Below are positions 21,431 through 21,913 of a DNA stretch of 21,913 nucleotides, one piece after another; the stretch's first letter is position 1; each line of letters starts with the position of its first letter. The notes under the pieces were generated by a model. It was given only the letters and a program-made list of their open reading frames with translations. It searched no databases and had not been told where the DNA came from. Made by a program: the position numbers and the translations under genes. This DNA comes from Clostridiales bacterium (lineage in GTDB: Bacteria > Bacillota > Clostridia > Tissierellales > Dethiosulfatibacteraceae): contig DPPH01000186.1 in assembly GCA_003539375.1 (NCBI GenBank), positions 1 to 21,913 on the forward strand, given 5' to 3'.

Positions 21431-21913
21431 TTATGTGTAAATTATATAAACACCAAATACTGCAACTACCAGAAATATTACAGTCATTATACTTCCGGAT
21501 TTAATATAATCCTTATTACTGTATCCTCCAAGTCCCATAAGAAAAGCATTTACCTGGTGGGTTGGTAGTATAAATGAATTTGATGCTGATATCGCTACTA
21601 ATAGAGCTAGAGCTCTAGGGCTTATACCAAAGTTTTCCCCCATAATAATTACTAAAGGAACTAAAAGTACTGTTGCTGCTACATTAGACATGAAAAGAGA
21701 AAATAATGTAGCTAAAAGTCCTACTACAAACATAATAGGAATAGTGCCCCAGGTTTCTATGATGTTTATAACAAAATCTGCTGTGTATTGTGCTGCACCA
21801 GATTGCTCGAAGGCTATGCCTAATGGAATAAGACCACTTAATAGAAATACCGTCTTCCAATCTATTCCTTTGTACACTTCGTCTACAGGGATTACTCCTG
21901 TTAATATCATTAA
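21431..21913 (-). CDS. SLC13-type anion permease, C-terminal part (5' end beyond window)
   Basis: The frame is open to the right edge (161 codons including the last, leucine, codon); an internal Met at 21910 is not the true start. The visible part has about five hydrophobic segments, including WKTVFLLSGLIPLGIAFEQSG, FSLFMSNVAATVLLVPLVIIM and ISASNSFILPTHQVNAFLMG. The paired SNxAA and SNSFxLPTxQVN motifs are the Na+/anion binding hairpins of DASS/SLC13 permeases. Such proteins import sulfate, dicarboxylates or similar anions; here, next to sulfur enzymes, sulfate or thiosulfate is an inference. The stop lies 28 nt before the MBL-rhodanese start, and the two look cotranscribed. Confidence 0.85.
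   Translation of the reverse strand, partial: LMILTGVIPVDEVYKGIDWKTVFLLSGLIPLGIAFEQSGAAQYTADFVINIIETWGTIPIMFVVGLLATLFSLFMSNVAATVLLVPLVIIMGENFGISPRALALLVAISASNSFILPTHQVNAFLMGLGGYSNKDYIKSGSIMTVIFLVVAVFGVYIIYT

Overview
The window looks like chromosome from an AT-rich, anaerobic, fermentative Bacillota (Clostridia/Tissierellia type). This is an inference from low GC content, strong AGGAGG ribosome binding sites, consensus TTGACA/TATAAT promoters, a large Bacillus-type SRP RNA with an Alu domain, oxygen-sensitive Fe-S and B12 enzymes, and a selenoprotein. No mobile element, phage gene or CRISPR array was seen.

Layout from left to right. (1) 1-1594, minus: a partial UbiD-type decarboxylase, preceded by a tRNA-Ser(GGA) whose CCA end lies only 2 nt from the SRP RNA; the RNA pair has a perfect consensus promoter and an intrinsic terminator. 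(2) 1764-1952, plus: a small DUF1858 CxxC protein. (3) 2015-8228, minus: an acyl-CoA/B12 region. In transcription order it holds a glutaredoxin-like protein with an in-frame UGA (apparently selenocysteine, with a hairpin downstream), a FlK-like hotdog thioesterase, a DUF3870 protein, an acetyl-CoA hydrolase/CoA-transferase family protein behind a structured leader, the split methylmalonyl-CoA mutase (large and B12 subunits), the MeaB GTPase and methylmalonyl-CoA epimerase. Together the last five genes interconvert succinyl-CoA and (S)-methylmalonyl-CoA and move CoA between short acids. (4) 8305-14374, minus: a compact four-gene export operon (lipoprotein adaptor, RND pump, TetR regulator, TolC-family protein) with a TetR-like palindrome just downstream of the promoter -10 box.

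(5) 14573-15992, plus: a rubredoxin-like zinc-ribbon protein and a MenA-like UbiA prenyltransferase, each with its own promoter and terminator. (6) 16058-18242, minus: an orphan 84-aa protein, a YbjQ-family protein overlapping a two-TM protein gene, and a cytoplasmic reductive-dehalogenase homologue that keeps the expected Tyr/Asn/Arg active-site pattern but carries a third four-cysteine motif. (7) 18531-21913, minus: a sulfur operon consisting of an SLC13-type permease (cut by the window end), an MBL-fold/double-rhodanese persulfide enzyme, a YeeE/YedE transporter split over two genes, and a DUF1622 membrane protein, closed by a terminator.

The most notable observations are the probable selenocysteine glutaredoxin, which plain ORF calling would miss or truncate, the unusual RdhA homologue, and the unassigned two-hairpin leader before the CoA-transferase gene. 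All assignments were made by reading the sequence; no database search was possible.
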